Part shown: piece after piece, positions 54,861 through 64,000 of the stretch
Position numbering within the stretch: the first letter of the stretch is position 1
Layout: the number at the start of each line of letters is the position of its first letter
Source: Puccinellia tenuiflora
Taxonomy: Eukaryota; Streptophyta; Magnoliopsida; Poales; Poaceae
Assembly (NCBI GenBank): GCA_012064385.1
Contig: QRDG01000129.1
Span: 1,275,380 to 1,339,379 of the forward strand
Length of the DNA stretch: 64,000 nt
Direction: 5' to 3'
Position numbers and translations under genes: made by a program
Notes under the pieces: generated by a model
The model's input: only the letters and a program-made list of their open reading frames with translations
Databases searched by the model: none
What the model was told of the DNA's origin: nothing

Positions 54861-55574
54861 ATGGTGACCCCAAAAGCCATCTTGGAAACCACTGCCGAGG
54901 AGCATTCGAGCTTTCGATTGCTTCTCTGGACGGCCGTCAACCATATCCTTGGTAGCTCTGTTCACCCCGTGTACGTGGTGTTCCAGAGCTCACTCTCGTC
55001 GGCCGGAAATGAATTCCGGGCCGATGTGAGGATCAGCCCGTGTCCCCGCGGCATGAACCTGCCCTACGTAATCCAAGGTGCCAGCATGCCTACTCTGGGG
55101 CTAGCCATCCAGGTAGCAGCCTGGGAATGCCTCGTTCGTCTTCGGTCCTCCGAACCCCTGCTGGCTGAAACTCGAGAGTTCTACTACCTCCCGGCCAGAC
55201 CACAGCCCCGTGGAGAGATGGTCCAAGCCGACGTCTCGAAAGAGCCTCACCCAACACTAATCAACCAAGTTGCTTACGCCATCGCAATGACGAACCTCAA
55301 CAACTTCTTGATAGAGGAGCTCGTGTCTACAAGGAGGAACCTCAGCCGTGCCCGCCTACATCAATATCTTGGGGAAAGCACACCTACTCTCTCCCGCAGG
55401 CAAGCTCGGCGTAGCGGACTTCCAGATCCTGGCCCATCCCGACGAGTCCCAGAGCAGGTTCCGATCCTCGAAGGTGTTCCTGTGTCCTCCGACCTTGCGG
55501 AAGAAGAAGACGTGGACACCACTCTCCGGCTCGGCCGCACTCCACCATCTGTTAAGGGCCGTGAAGCGGGGTAA
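54861..55574 (+). CDS. Element D sense accessory ORF (dsRBD-like N-terminus, unproven)
   Basis: 237 codons, intact, starting about 340 bp after the primer site. Residues about 15-85 contain PVYVVFQSSLSSAGNEFRAD, then LPYVIQGASMPTLGLAIQVA with AAWECLVRLR. This strand-strand-strand-helix pattern ends in an Ala-rich helix and is reminiscent of double-stranded-RNA-binding folds. A second helical part (HPTLINQVAYAIAMTNLNNF) and a charged tail follow. A partly similar layout is found between primer site and gag in Element C. An upstream open stretch at 54546-54695 ends at TGA and may be a decayed N-terminal extension. No gag signature is present. The function is unknown. Confidence 0.55.
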   Translation: MVTPKAILETTAEEHSSFRLLLWTAVNHILGSSVHPVYVVFQSSLSSAGNEFRADVRISPCPRGMNLPYVIQGASMPTLGLAIQVAAWECLVRLRSSEPLLAETREFYYLPARPQPRGEMVQADVSKEPHPTLINQVAYAIAMTNLNNFLIEELVSTRRNLSRARLHQYLGESTPTLSRRQARRSGLPDPGPSRRVPEQVPILEGVPVSSDLAEEEDVDTTLRLGRTPPSVKGREAG

Positions 55575-55577
55575 GAC

Positions 55578-56146
55578 CATGTTTGGTTTAGCCTGAGTGG
55601 CGCTTATGAGTTGTGGGTTTGTTTGTAATTCCTATGTTTGCCTGTACGTGTGTTTGCGTTGTTTGCCTTTCTGCTTGGCGTGAGCCAACCCTGTATAAAA
55701 CCTAGCGTTCTTAACCTCTAGTTAACCACTTGGTTGACACTTAATAGAATATCATGTTGTTTCCTTTAGATTAAAAAGTTTTGTCGAGTGTTTAGTAGCC
55801 GTTGCATGCTTGTTAACCGGTATGTTTGAAACGATTATGCCATGTTGCTGCAAGTTTTCTTTGGGCCATAAAATGCAGTACTACTTTCTAAAATTATATT
55901 TTCCCCGAGTAGCAAGTTCTACTATCGCTATGATAGTGCCTCTGCTGCAAGAATAGATCTGTGACAGCTAAGGAAAAATCTCAGGAATGCAAATCTGGAT
56001 CTAAATCAGCTATGATGGCAAGTTTGATACATCAACTGAGTTCAGTATATAAGGGAAATTTCAGAGACAGAGGATAGAAGCTCAACTCCAACATCCAACA
56101 GTACCACTACTTCAGTACAGATACAGAAGAGCACCCCAGAAAAATC
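55578..56146. other. Element D internal spacer
   Basis: Non-coding by inspection. The part nearest the antisense ORF could be its 3' UTR on the minus strand. Confidence 0.45.
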
Positions 56147-56542
56147 CTACTCCCTCTCGCGCTCAGTGGCATCACCTGAAGATGAGCCTGATTCACCTGA
56201 AGCCGAGTCGCGAGCCGCGCGACGACGATGACGGATGACACGAGCCGCCAGCTGCCCTCCCGCCGGAGGAGCCACTGCATCAGCCACCAGCGGCAGCATC
56301 ACCTGCTCGCCCGCAGCCAGCCCCTCCAGCTCGCCCACTGCCGGTACCGCAGTAGCATCACCGCCAGTGCCGCACCACCAGTCGTATAGAGCCACCAACA
56401 AGAGGACCACCACCGCATACAACAGTGCCACCACCACCGAAGCCGTGATCCAAAATATCACGACGATGAACACCTGCTTGACGAAGCCCGCTCCCTCTCG
56501 ATGTGCGTAAAATTTGTCAAAGATTGCTGAAAGGAAACCCAT
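56147..56542 (-). CDS. Element D antisense ORF: small membrane protein
   Basis: 131 codons on the minus strand. The start lies in CACTGCCACCATGGG, an ideal eukaryotic context, and a TATA-like GGTTATAAAC is about 40 bp upstream (56590-56581). Residues about 23-53 (FIVVIFWITASVVVALLYAV plus VVLLLVALY) form a long hydrophobic segment, either one long helix or a tight pair. It is followed by WWCGTGGD, an Ala/Pro/acidic middle and a tail with an Arg cluster (RHRRRAARD) and Ser/Glu residues. No signal peptide or envelope-like ectodomain is seen. It may be a captured host gene or a lineage-specific ORF. No homologue was recognised. Confidence 0.5.
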   Translation of the reverse strand: MGFLSAIFDKFYAHREGAGFVKQVFIVVIFWITASVVVALLYAVVVLLLVALYDWWCGTGGDATAVPAVGELEGLAAGEQVMLPLVADAVAPPAGGQLAARVIRHRRRAARDSASGESGSSSGDATERERE

Positions 56543-56580
56543 GGTGGCAGTGAAAAGAGGAAGGATTTTTAGAGGCCCCA

Positions 56581-56590
56581 GTTTATAACC
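56581..56590 (-). promoter_or_regulatory. TATA-like box before the antisense ORF
   Basis: Minus strand GGTTATAAAC, 39-48 bp before the ATG at 56542. Predicted start site close to the ATG, leaving a very short leader. Confidence 0.4.
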
Positions 56591-57516
56591 GCAAGCTCAG
56601 ACGTTGCCCCCAGCTCGGCCTTGCGCGGTAAATGAGAGGAATCGCGAGCAGTACTCGCCAATATGGCGTGAAATCGTTGGGGGCGCCCAAAGCCATGATG
56701 GCCGCTGCGTAGATGGACCGTACCCGCAGCAGTGCCGCAAAGGAGTGCCTCGCACACTCAGAGCCAGCTAGGTACGGATGAAGATGTTGTGAGGAAGAAG
56801 AAGAGAGAAAGGAAGAAGGAGACTGCCAGGTGGACCTCGGTCCCACATGTTAGCAAGCAAGAAGTGACCTCTCGGTGTGCTCCTATCATTTCCTCAGGAG
56901 ATCAGTCCCTCGTCTCTCCAGTGGTTCATAGGTAATTTTTTTTTGCCAAAACGATTTTTGGGATGGCCCTACCCCATAGTTTCTCTAAGCCAATTATTGG
57001 CGAAACAGATGCTTTCTTTAAAAGAACCCCTGTTTTCTTTTTCCAAACCTATGTGTACTTGAAAGAGTATATACATCTTTTCAAAAAAAAAAATCTAGGC
57101 AAGGGGCATGTTTAGCATATCCCTAACTTTTGGTTTTGCAAAATTGGGTAATGATTGTCCAAGTTAAATCCAGGTTATCGAGTGACGATCTGTGTGTAGG
57201 TATTGTTTGACCTTGCCATGCTTGTGTTTGGTTGAACTAAAAACCTTAGATCTAATTTTTTATGTCCATAGTAGTAAATCCTATGTTGATTGATTTCGTG
57301 AGCCCCTTCCATGCCATCCTTAGAATGCATTGAGTGTGAAAATAAGGCGTGCCTTGATAGTCTTTGTTTTAGTAAAATATCCTGCTGAGTGTTGATCCTT
57401 TGAGCGATAAACTCTAGTATTTTGTACAAAAAGTTTTAAAATATTTTAAATATAGGGGTATATTAAACCATACAAGGAATATCTTGTTGTAACCCCGAGA
57501 ATCTCTATTAGTCGCC
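56591..57516. other. Element D internal region, unassigned
   Basis: No supported ORF. Minus-strand frames at 56846-56569 precede the antisense ORF and may be promoter or leader DNA. The part from 56,930 onward is AT-rich with T runs. Confidence 0.4.
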
Positions 57517-57553
57517 GAATCTCGGGACGAGATTCTTTTAAGGGGGGAAGGTT
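57517..57553 (+). other. Element D inverted repeat and polypurine tract
   Basis: GAATCTCG-GGA-CGAGATTC (57517-57535, perfect 8-bp arms), then TTTTAAGGGGGGAAGGTTT up to the LTR start. Same layout as in Elements B and C. Confidence 0.8.
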
Positions 57554-57870
57554 TGTAACACCCCAAAAATTCGCCCCTAATTTTAGTGGTGTTTTCCCAC
57601 TCCTGAAAACCTTTTTCTATTTTCAAAATGTTTTCTTTGAACCAGATAGACTTGGAATTGACTTTGGTTTTGCCCTCTTAGAAATTTTCCCCAATAATCC
57701 CTGATCTTTGTCGGCCCCCACCATATTTCCATGCCATTGTTTTATCTGTCAAGCATTGGTTCCATTGAAGATCCCAAAACCCTCCCGCTTATCCCACCAA
57801 AAGCCCCCACCTCAATTATAGCTGGAAACAAAATTCCACCAAGCTACCATATGGTTCCCTCATATATATA

Positions 57871-57875
57871 CATCT
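57871..57875 (+). repeat. Target-site duplication of the solo LTR, left
   Basis: CATCT, repeated at 61795-61799. Confidence 0.9.
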
Positions 57876-60800
57876 TGTAACGCCCCGACCCCGGAATTAT
57901 ACCGAGAGGCTATGTAATTGGCACAACCATCAAGGTATAACACAGAGATCGAGACATGTGGAACAAACTGGCACATTGCATGACTCTACGACACAAAACA
58001 TATAGCAACTCATATAATGAGAAGAATACAAATATTACACGGCAAAAGGTCACAGACCATCAATTCAACAAGCGGAAGCGGGTAGTGTTGTCTAACAACA
58101 AGAAGCAAATATATGGCCTAAGAGGCCTACAATAAACATTACCCAAGCCAGCTTGTTCCACGGTCCCAAGCTGCCACCTGGGAACCCCAGACTAGTAGTC
58201 GACGTCAACGAAGAACCCACCTAGCTGCTCGATGTCGTCCTCCTCTGAAATACAAATATAGAGGCAGCAAAGAGAGACTGAGTACGATGTACTCGCAAGT
58301 TTAGTAGGGCGATATAGGCCCAATGACTGACGGAGGCTCTAAAGCTATTTGTGTACTTGTTTGCATAAAGCCAATTTTCATTTAAAAGAGATAAAAAGAC
58401 ACAAGGCATCGTCTACTCAGAATACTTTTCATAAAGGGGATAAGAGAGTAACTTTGTCATCAATGGTTCTCATCGAACCCTTTTTGTCACCAACTACACT
58501 CATCTCCACCAAGGCACCCCCTCGAATCACCCTCGAGGAAATGAACCTTTATCACATGTTGATTATGCAACCTTTAGCTGCCATATCGATTAGGTTAATA
58601 TTCTCTATGATGTTATATCCGATCCCAAGTCGTCCATAACCGCGGACACGGCTTTTCGAAAAGATTAACCCTGCAGGGGTGTACTAATTTACCCATTGGT
58701 ACCGTCCGGCTCACCTAGTTGGCCCTCTTCCGGGGAAGGCCGGCAAGCAAGCGCGGTTAAACCTTTACCTCGCGTGAGACTATCCAAGAGTCATCTGTGG
58801 CCACAGGGCAAGTTTACCCAGCCTCAGCCCCTGCCCCATCGCCACGTCCTAAACACCACCATCCTCATCATTTCTTTTTCCGCTCACACACACGGCAAAT
58901 GGAAATAGCAAACTAGAGGACCCTTGGATACGCCCGCACAAGTTATTTGGTCAGTAAGGCGCCCATACACCCACCAATGGCAGCACGCTCGTCTTGGTTC
59001 AAGAGGTAAAGAACTCGCACCTAGGGGCTAGAGTGAGGCAAAACACCATCCCCGATGGCAACTCACCCAAGCCGTCTTAGCATTTTAATTAGCATCACAA
59101 TTATCCACCATGCCTGAATCATTCCATCATCATCAACAATTACGGAATTAATAACGGACATAAAGCATTTATTTAAGCATGGCTAAGCATAGCTAAGCAT
59201 ATGAATACAACCATTTTATCTTTATCTCTGCCAACACTTCAACCCTAGGGTTCATAGGTAGGGATACATGTGATTGGCTCGGGGAAGAACATGCATTCAT
59301 AGGATATTCTAATATTTACCAAAAGAGACATTTGAACCGCATGCAATATTATGGTGGATAAAATAATTTGACAAAATCATAGGATGCTAGATGCCAAGAA
59401 GGTTAGGTTATCTCTTGCCTTGCTGCCCGGGCGTGAAGTACTACTCGTCGGGGTAAGTAGAGAGACCCTCGACTCCGGAATCTATCGAAACCCAAAAGAA
59501 AAACAAAGAACACATAAATCACAAGGACACAAGGTGCAATGCGCAATCACATGATGACATGTCAAATTCATGCAAGGATATCATTATAATTTAAATAGCA
59601 ACATTGAATAGGGAGCCAAATAATTTGTGCAATTATTTGGATACAACCCCATATTTATCTTAGTGACCACATTCTTCATAAATTATCAAATTATTATAGA
59701 AGTGGCTCAAATATGCATGAACATGACATGAATGGATAGGATTCGTTCTTCCGATCATTTCGGTAATTTATTTGTAATTTTCGGAGTACCGATGAATAAA
59801 TAGCGAATTAATTAAATAATTGAATTTAATTCTTTTAAACCAATTATGAATAACATCAAACAAATATTAGGGATCATGATATGATATCAGCATGGTTGAG
59901 TAGCATTTGTCAAGATGATCACATTGGTAACTTGTTCATTAATTTTGGATCAATATGTAATAACTTATGAATTTTCCTAATTTGGGATTATTTAACCCAT
60001 TTTAGGAATTCTTAAATAACCAAAATAATATAATTCCAAAAGAAAGTTACAATGACTCCAAGTGGTAGAGTTTGTTTTTCTGAACAATTTGACATTTGGT
60101 TTGTCCAATTTGAATCGTTATTCAAATAGTTATGAAATATTTAAACTTCCAATTTATTTTCCCAATTTGTAGAGATTACTGTTGCGGGCCGGCCCATAAG
60201 TCGGCCCAGGCCGGATGGCAGGCCGGATCGATAGCAGAGGCTGCCGGCCTCAGAACCGGCCCAGTCCGGGTGTTAGGCCGGGCCCAAGCCAGAGGCTGCC
60301 GGCCTAGCGGCCGGCCCAGACCGGGGCCAGGCCGGGGCGGCATCGGAGGCATCCAGCCTCAAGGCCGGCCCAGGCCGGTTTCCCGGCCGGCGCGTCGGGC
60401 ATGGGCGCGTGCGGGTCAAAGCCACGACCGGCGCGCGCCGGCACGGTGACCGCGACGCGGTGCCGCACGTAGCCTGCGAACGAGAGCGCGAGGAGAAGAG
60501 TGCAGGGGCAAGGGAAAACGGCGCGTCGAGGGCTACCTAAATGTGGCGGCGCCACCCCTCTGAGGTCACCGGAGCGGCCTAGCCGACGGCGACCCGCGGC
60601 GGAGAAACGGCGAGCGACGGCGCCCGAACGAGCTAGGGGGAGAGTTGAGAAAAAGGGGTGTCCTGGAGGACGGCGGCCTCACCCTGAGTGTGATGGTACG
60701 GTCGGAGAAGTCGGGGGCGGCCGGAATCGGAGCCAAGCGTGATCGGCGGTGGCGGTCGGCCGCGAGGAAGAACGGGACGGCGGCGTCGATTCGGGAGGCC

Positions 60801-61794
60801 CCGCGTCGATTCCTTCGACCCTATGGGAGAGGAGGTTACGGCGGAGGTGATGCACCTCACCGATCCACGGCACAGCCTCCCCAACGGCAGTGATTCGATG
60901 GTCGTCGGCGGCGGCGACAGGGGGCTCGGGGTGGCCTAGGGTTTGCTTTTTCTGGGACCGAAAAGGGAGGGGAAAAGGGAGGAGGGCGAATGGGGGAGCA
61001 GGTGGCGTCGATGAGGTCCACCTGACCTCAAGGGGGCGAGTGGAGCGCCGGTCACTGGCGCGGCATGGCGCCAGTGCGCCATGGCACACAGTGAGAAGAG
61101 AGGGAGAGAGAGAGAGAGACTGACAGTGGGACCCCTTCGTCAGAAATTTAAACATTTCCAAAATTTCTGTTTTTCCCTTTTAGTTCAGCAGCTTCAGGAA
61201 TTTAAAAGAGGCACTACAACAGGTTTATAAAATCTGGAAAAATTCACATAGGCTCCGATTTACCTTTTGCTGCTCCACAAAAATTGGCGAGGTCAAATAA
61301 AAAGTTTTGGCCAACATTTGTTCATAGTTTTCAATTAAGGTAAAAATTGAGCAATTTCCAACATGCATTTAATCAGGGCATTTAGACCATTCCAAAAATA
61401 TTGGAAATATTCATGGGGATTCTCACAATACTACTGGAGCTCCCCATGGTTTTAGTTTGAATTTTGGAAAGCTTAACTTGGTTCCAAAATTAAGAATTGA
61501 ATTCAGCCAATTTGAATTCTCATGGCATTTCTTATTTAGCAAAATTTGAAAAGCGAGGAATTGTTATAAACTGCAAAGTTGGAACTTCCTCATCAATTTG
61601 GAAATTCATTTACTAGTTTCCAAGTTTGGCATTGCATTTGGTTGGAGGTTTTGGGGAAGGTTGGCTCCCCATTTTAATTTGTTTCCAAATGTAAGTTTGG
61701 AAGGCCAAAATGCATATGGATGCTATGATGCAAACAAGGAAACAAAAGTGGAAAAATTCTTCGTATTTTTCGTTACCAAGGTAGGGCTGTTACA
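57876..61794 (-). mobile_element. Solo LTR related to Elements B and C
   Basis: 3919 bp, TGTAACGCCCC at the left and GGGCTGTTACA at the right, with TSD CATCT on both sides (57871-57875, 61795-61799). There is no internal region, so it arose by recombination between the two LTRs of one element. The middle is close to Element B (58,690-58,930 against 20,570-20,810). The GC-rich block (60,180-61,130) is distinct, with GCCGGCC-rich repeats. A TAGGGTTT motif lies near 60,936-60,944. Confidence 0.92.
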
Positions 61795-61799
61795 CATCT
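61795..61799 (+). repeat. Target-site duplication of the solo LTR, right
   Basis: CATCT, matching 57871-57875. Joining the flanks restores the uninterrupted Element D LTR seen near 50,605-50,625. Confidence 0.9.
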
Positions 61800-63807
61800 C
61801 TCCCATGGGAAAATGTTTCATAGTCTCATGCAATAATTCCAAGTTTATTCATATTTCCTATTATGCCATTTCCAATCCAAAAATTACCTGGACACCTTCC
61901 ACTCATCCAAAAATTCTGAAATTTTGGTGAGGTGCATGATTTAACCTCAGTGATAATTTCACTCCATTGGCCCAACCTCATTTGAGCAATATTTGAGGTA
62001 CTTCCTTTGTAATGCCCTTTTTATGACTAATAGCAATTTCTGAAGAAACCTCTAGATAAAAGTATCATATGGCATTTAAACTTTTCTAAATTTACACCCT
62101 TACATACCCAACCACATATCCGGAATACCAGGCCAATATTATTTGAAGAAGTGCTTTTAGCATGCCCATGCCATTAGGGAATTTTTGGACACCAGATTAT
62201 TTGACCCACTTCCAGGTACCCAGTTGAGCTCAAACTTCACACATATGCTATATACACCTATCCTATCCTACTGTGAATTTTGGGGATTTTTCTGAGATGT
62301 GCAAGGCCCCTGTCATTTCATCGAACATCGTCTATGCATTAAGTTTTCAGAAAATCTTGTATTGCGAAGTGTGGAGTTTTTGAGTGTGGCCAGTTTGGTT
62401 GTCTTCATCTTGTCCGTGTGAACCCAGTGGTGCAAACCTTTTTCAGTTTGGAGCTCCGAGTCGTCGGGAACGCGATGATGTCGCCGTGTCGCGCTCTGGA
62501 CGTCCGGGACGCGCGCTTTGGCAAGACCTAATTCCCGCTTACTGCTATTGTCGGTGCCTAATCCTTCTGATGCAGTGTACCTCATGCTCCACTGTGCATC
62601 CAACATGGCAGCCTCATCCCCCCTTCTTATCTCCTCTCCACTGTGGCCAGAGAAATGTCAGTCGTGACCTCGGCGGCGCGTTAATGGCCGAACTACCTCC
62701 CACCCACCTCCTCCTCTCTCCCGGCTATAAGAAGCTCTCCCAAGCCCTCTCGCGTGCCTCACAGCCTCCCTCAGACCACTCTCACTCAGTTGCTGGAGGA
62801 GAGATGCTCACAGGAGCTCTCCCGAGCTCGAGGTGGCCGAAACCCTAGAAGCTCGGGTAGCGAGCTCCACGACCTCCTCTGCCAAAGGAAACACCATCGC
62901 CGGGAGTGGTGCAGCCCCACGAACCCATTCCCGGCCTCACCTTAGCCTCTAGCCCACCTCATCGCCGCCCCCAAGCTCCACCCGAGCTCCGCCATGGCCG
63001 AAGCACGCGAGCTTGCGTGCTCGAGCAACCCAGCACCTCCCCTAGCCCTAGCCCTCCCCGGCTGCAGTGGAGCTTAGGGAGCCTCCCCCGGTCGCCGGCA
63101 GCCCCTTGGTGGCCGGCGGCCTGCACCGGCGGCTGGCGGCCGGACCAGCCCGAGCCGCGTCGGGCTCCGTCCCTGGCGTCGTCGACGTGGGGTAGGAGGC
63201 GGCCAGCTGGGCCGCCAGCGTGGCGTCCCGTGCCGCTGTCAGGCGGGCCCCAGCTTGGCCTGGGCCCGCTGTCAGATCTAGTGGAGGCGTAACTGGCGCG
63301 TTACGTCTCCCCGCAGCGAGAGCGTCTTTTCGGAGAATGCGCGACCAGCCCGGCCCATTTCAGTTTCGGCCCGTTCTATTTTTTTTCCAGAGTGGGCAGC
63401 AGATAGTTAAACTTCGCCGAGCCATATCTTTTGATCCGTAGCTCCGTTTGAGGTGATTCAAATTTGTAAATTCATAGTTTGAAAAGCTCTATCCAGTGGT
63501 ATAGGTTTTACTTTTTTTAAATGTTTGTATGCTCAGCACTTGTATGCTTGCATAGGTATCCCGCGGTACCGGCAAACCGATACCCTAAACCGTGGCGTCC
63601 GTGACCGTCGAAACCAAAAGGCATCGATCGTCAAAGGCAAGCTAACCACTTGCTATGAACACTGAAGCGGTGTTTGTTTGTTTGTATTTTACCCCCTCAT
63701 ATAGGTGCATTTTATTGCTCATCATCTGTGAACTGTGCGTCACGAGATATCGTGGCTTTGTTTACATCCTGTCAACTGTGCTATTTTTACTTTCTTTTAC
63801 TCGACCT

Positions 63808-64000
63808 GAGGCTGGCACCGGCCGGAGGCATCTCCGCCACAGTCGCCCGGTTGACTGTATTGTTTTATTTTCTTTTATCAGCCTGAGGCTGGCACCGGCC
63901 GGAGGCATCTCCGCCACAGTCGCCCGGTTGACTGTATTGTTTTATTTTCTTTTATCAGTCTGAGGCTGGCACCGGCCGGAGGCATCTCCGCCACAGTAGC
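63808..64000 (+). repeat. 77-bp tandem repeat in Element D 3' LTR (partial)
   Basis: Units start at 63808, 63885 and 63962, and the array is cut by the window end. Same core as 52519-52930. Confidence 0.88.

Larger units (their letters stand above)
36896..64000 (+). mobile_element. Element D: gag-pol-less LTR element with accessory ORFs, interrupted twice
   Basis: Both LTRs start TGTAACACCCC. The first is split by Element C (36896-37082 and 50479-54501, 4210 bp in total). The second starts at 57554, contains a solo LTR and leaves the window. The internal region (54502-57553, 3052 bp) has a Met-type primer site, a sense ORF, an antisense ORF and a purine tract, but no gag, RT or integrase. 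The left flank is ACCTA in copia pol. The right flank and TSD are outside the window. Confidence 0.85.
57554..64000 (+). repeat. Element D 3' LTR, partial, interrupted by a solo LTR
   Basis: Starts TGTAACACCCC, resumes after the solo LTR at 61800, and runs to the window end inside the tandem array. TATA-like box at 62724-62731. It holds the blocks deleted from the 5' LTR. Confidence 0.9.

Noticed and set aside
56147..56542. Envelope-like gene of an errantivirus-type element.
   Set aside because: It is antisense, only 131 codons, has no signal peptide or large ectodomain, and the element lacks gag-pol.

Overview
This is plant nuclear DNA, almost certainly from a large-genome pooid grass (Triticeae or a close relative). 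It has one GC-rich single-exon plant gene, then about 56 kb of nested LTR retrotransposons with very long LTRs. A copia LTR at 32350 opens with the GGGAATATGCCCTAGAGGCAAT-type start familiar from Triticeae Angela/BARE-like elements. No rRNA, tRNA, CRISPR or prokaryotic feature was seen. The species call is an inference; family names were not checked against a database.

Layout. 1-1753: promoter and coding region of a GeBP/DUF573-type transcription factor, the only intact host gene. 1754-8069: intergenic DNA with a 1.4-kb retroposed insertion bounded by a 16-17 bp target-site duplication (TSD; 4532-5927) and two decayed LINE reverse-transcriptase ends (about 6130-7090). 8070-32167: Element A, a Ty3/gypsy element of the Tat type (gag, protease, RT, RNase H, second RNase H, integrase). 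It also has a long antisense gene with a recognisable intron. It is interrupted at 19633-30123 by Element B, a gag-pol-less element with LTRs of about 4.2 kb. 32350-36895: the 5' part of a Ty1/copia element, cut by Element D (36896 to beyond 64000). Element D lacks gag-pol, has 4.2-kb LTRs, and carries one sense and one antisense ORF. Its 5' LTR contains Element C (37083-50473), a decayed autonomous chromodomain Ty3/gypsy element with TSD ATTGT. Its 3' LTR contains a solo LTR (57876-61794) with TSD CATCT.

Relationships. Element B shares LTR ends, the PBS, a leader of about 200 bp next to the PBS and a PPT-adjacent inverted repeat with Element C, so it looks like a non-autonomous passenger of that family. 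Element D shares the Met-type PBS and the PPT-adjacent inverted repeat, and keeps a protein that resembles in layout an accessory ORF lying between PBS and gag in Element C.

Main discoveries. (1) Elements A and B look like a recombination chimera: neither has matching TSDs, 435 bp of Element A are present on both sides of Element B, and the two LTRs of B are a mosaic of near-identical and strongly divergent blocks. DNA left of 8070 and right of 32167 may therefore not have been neighbours originally. (2) Element D carries an antisense 131-codon membrane-protein ORF with a TATA-like box and an ideal start context. (3) The accessory ORF shared by C and D may be double-stranded-RNA-binding-like. 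(4) The U3 of Element A is packed with hairpins.
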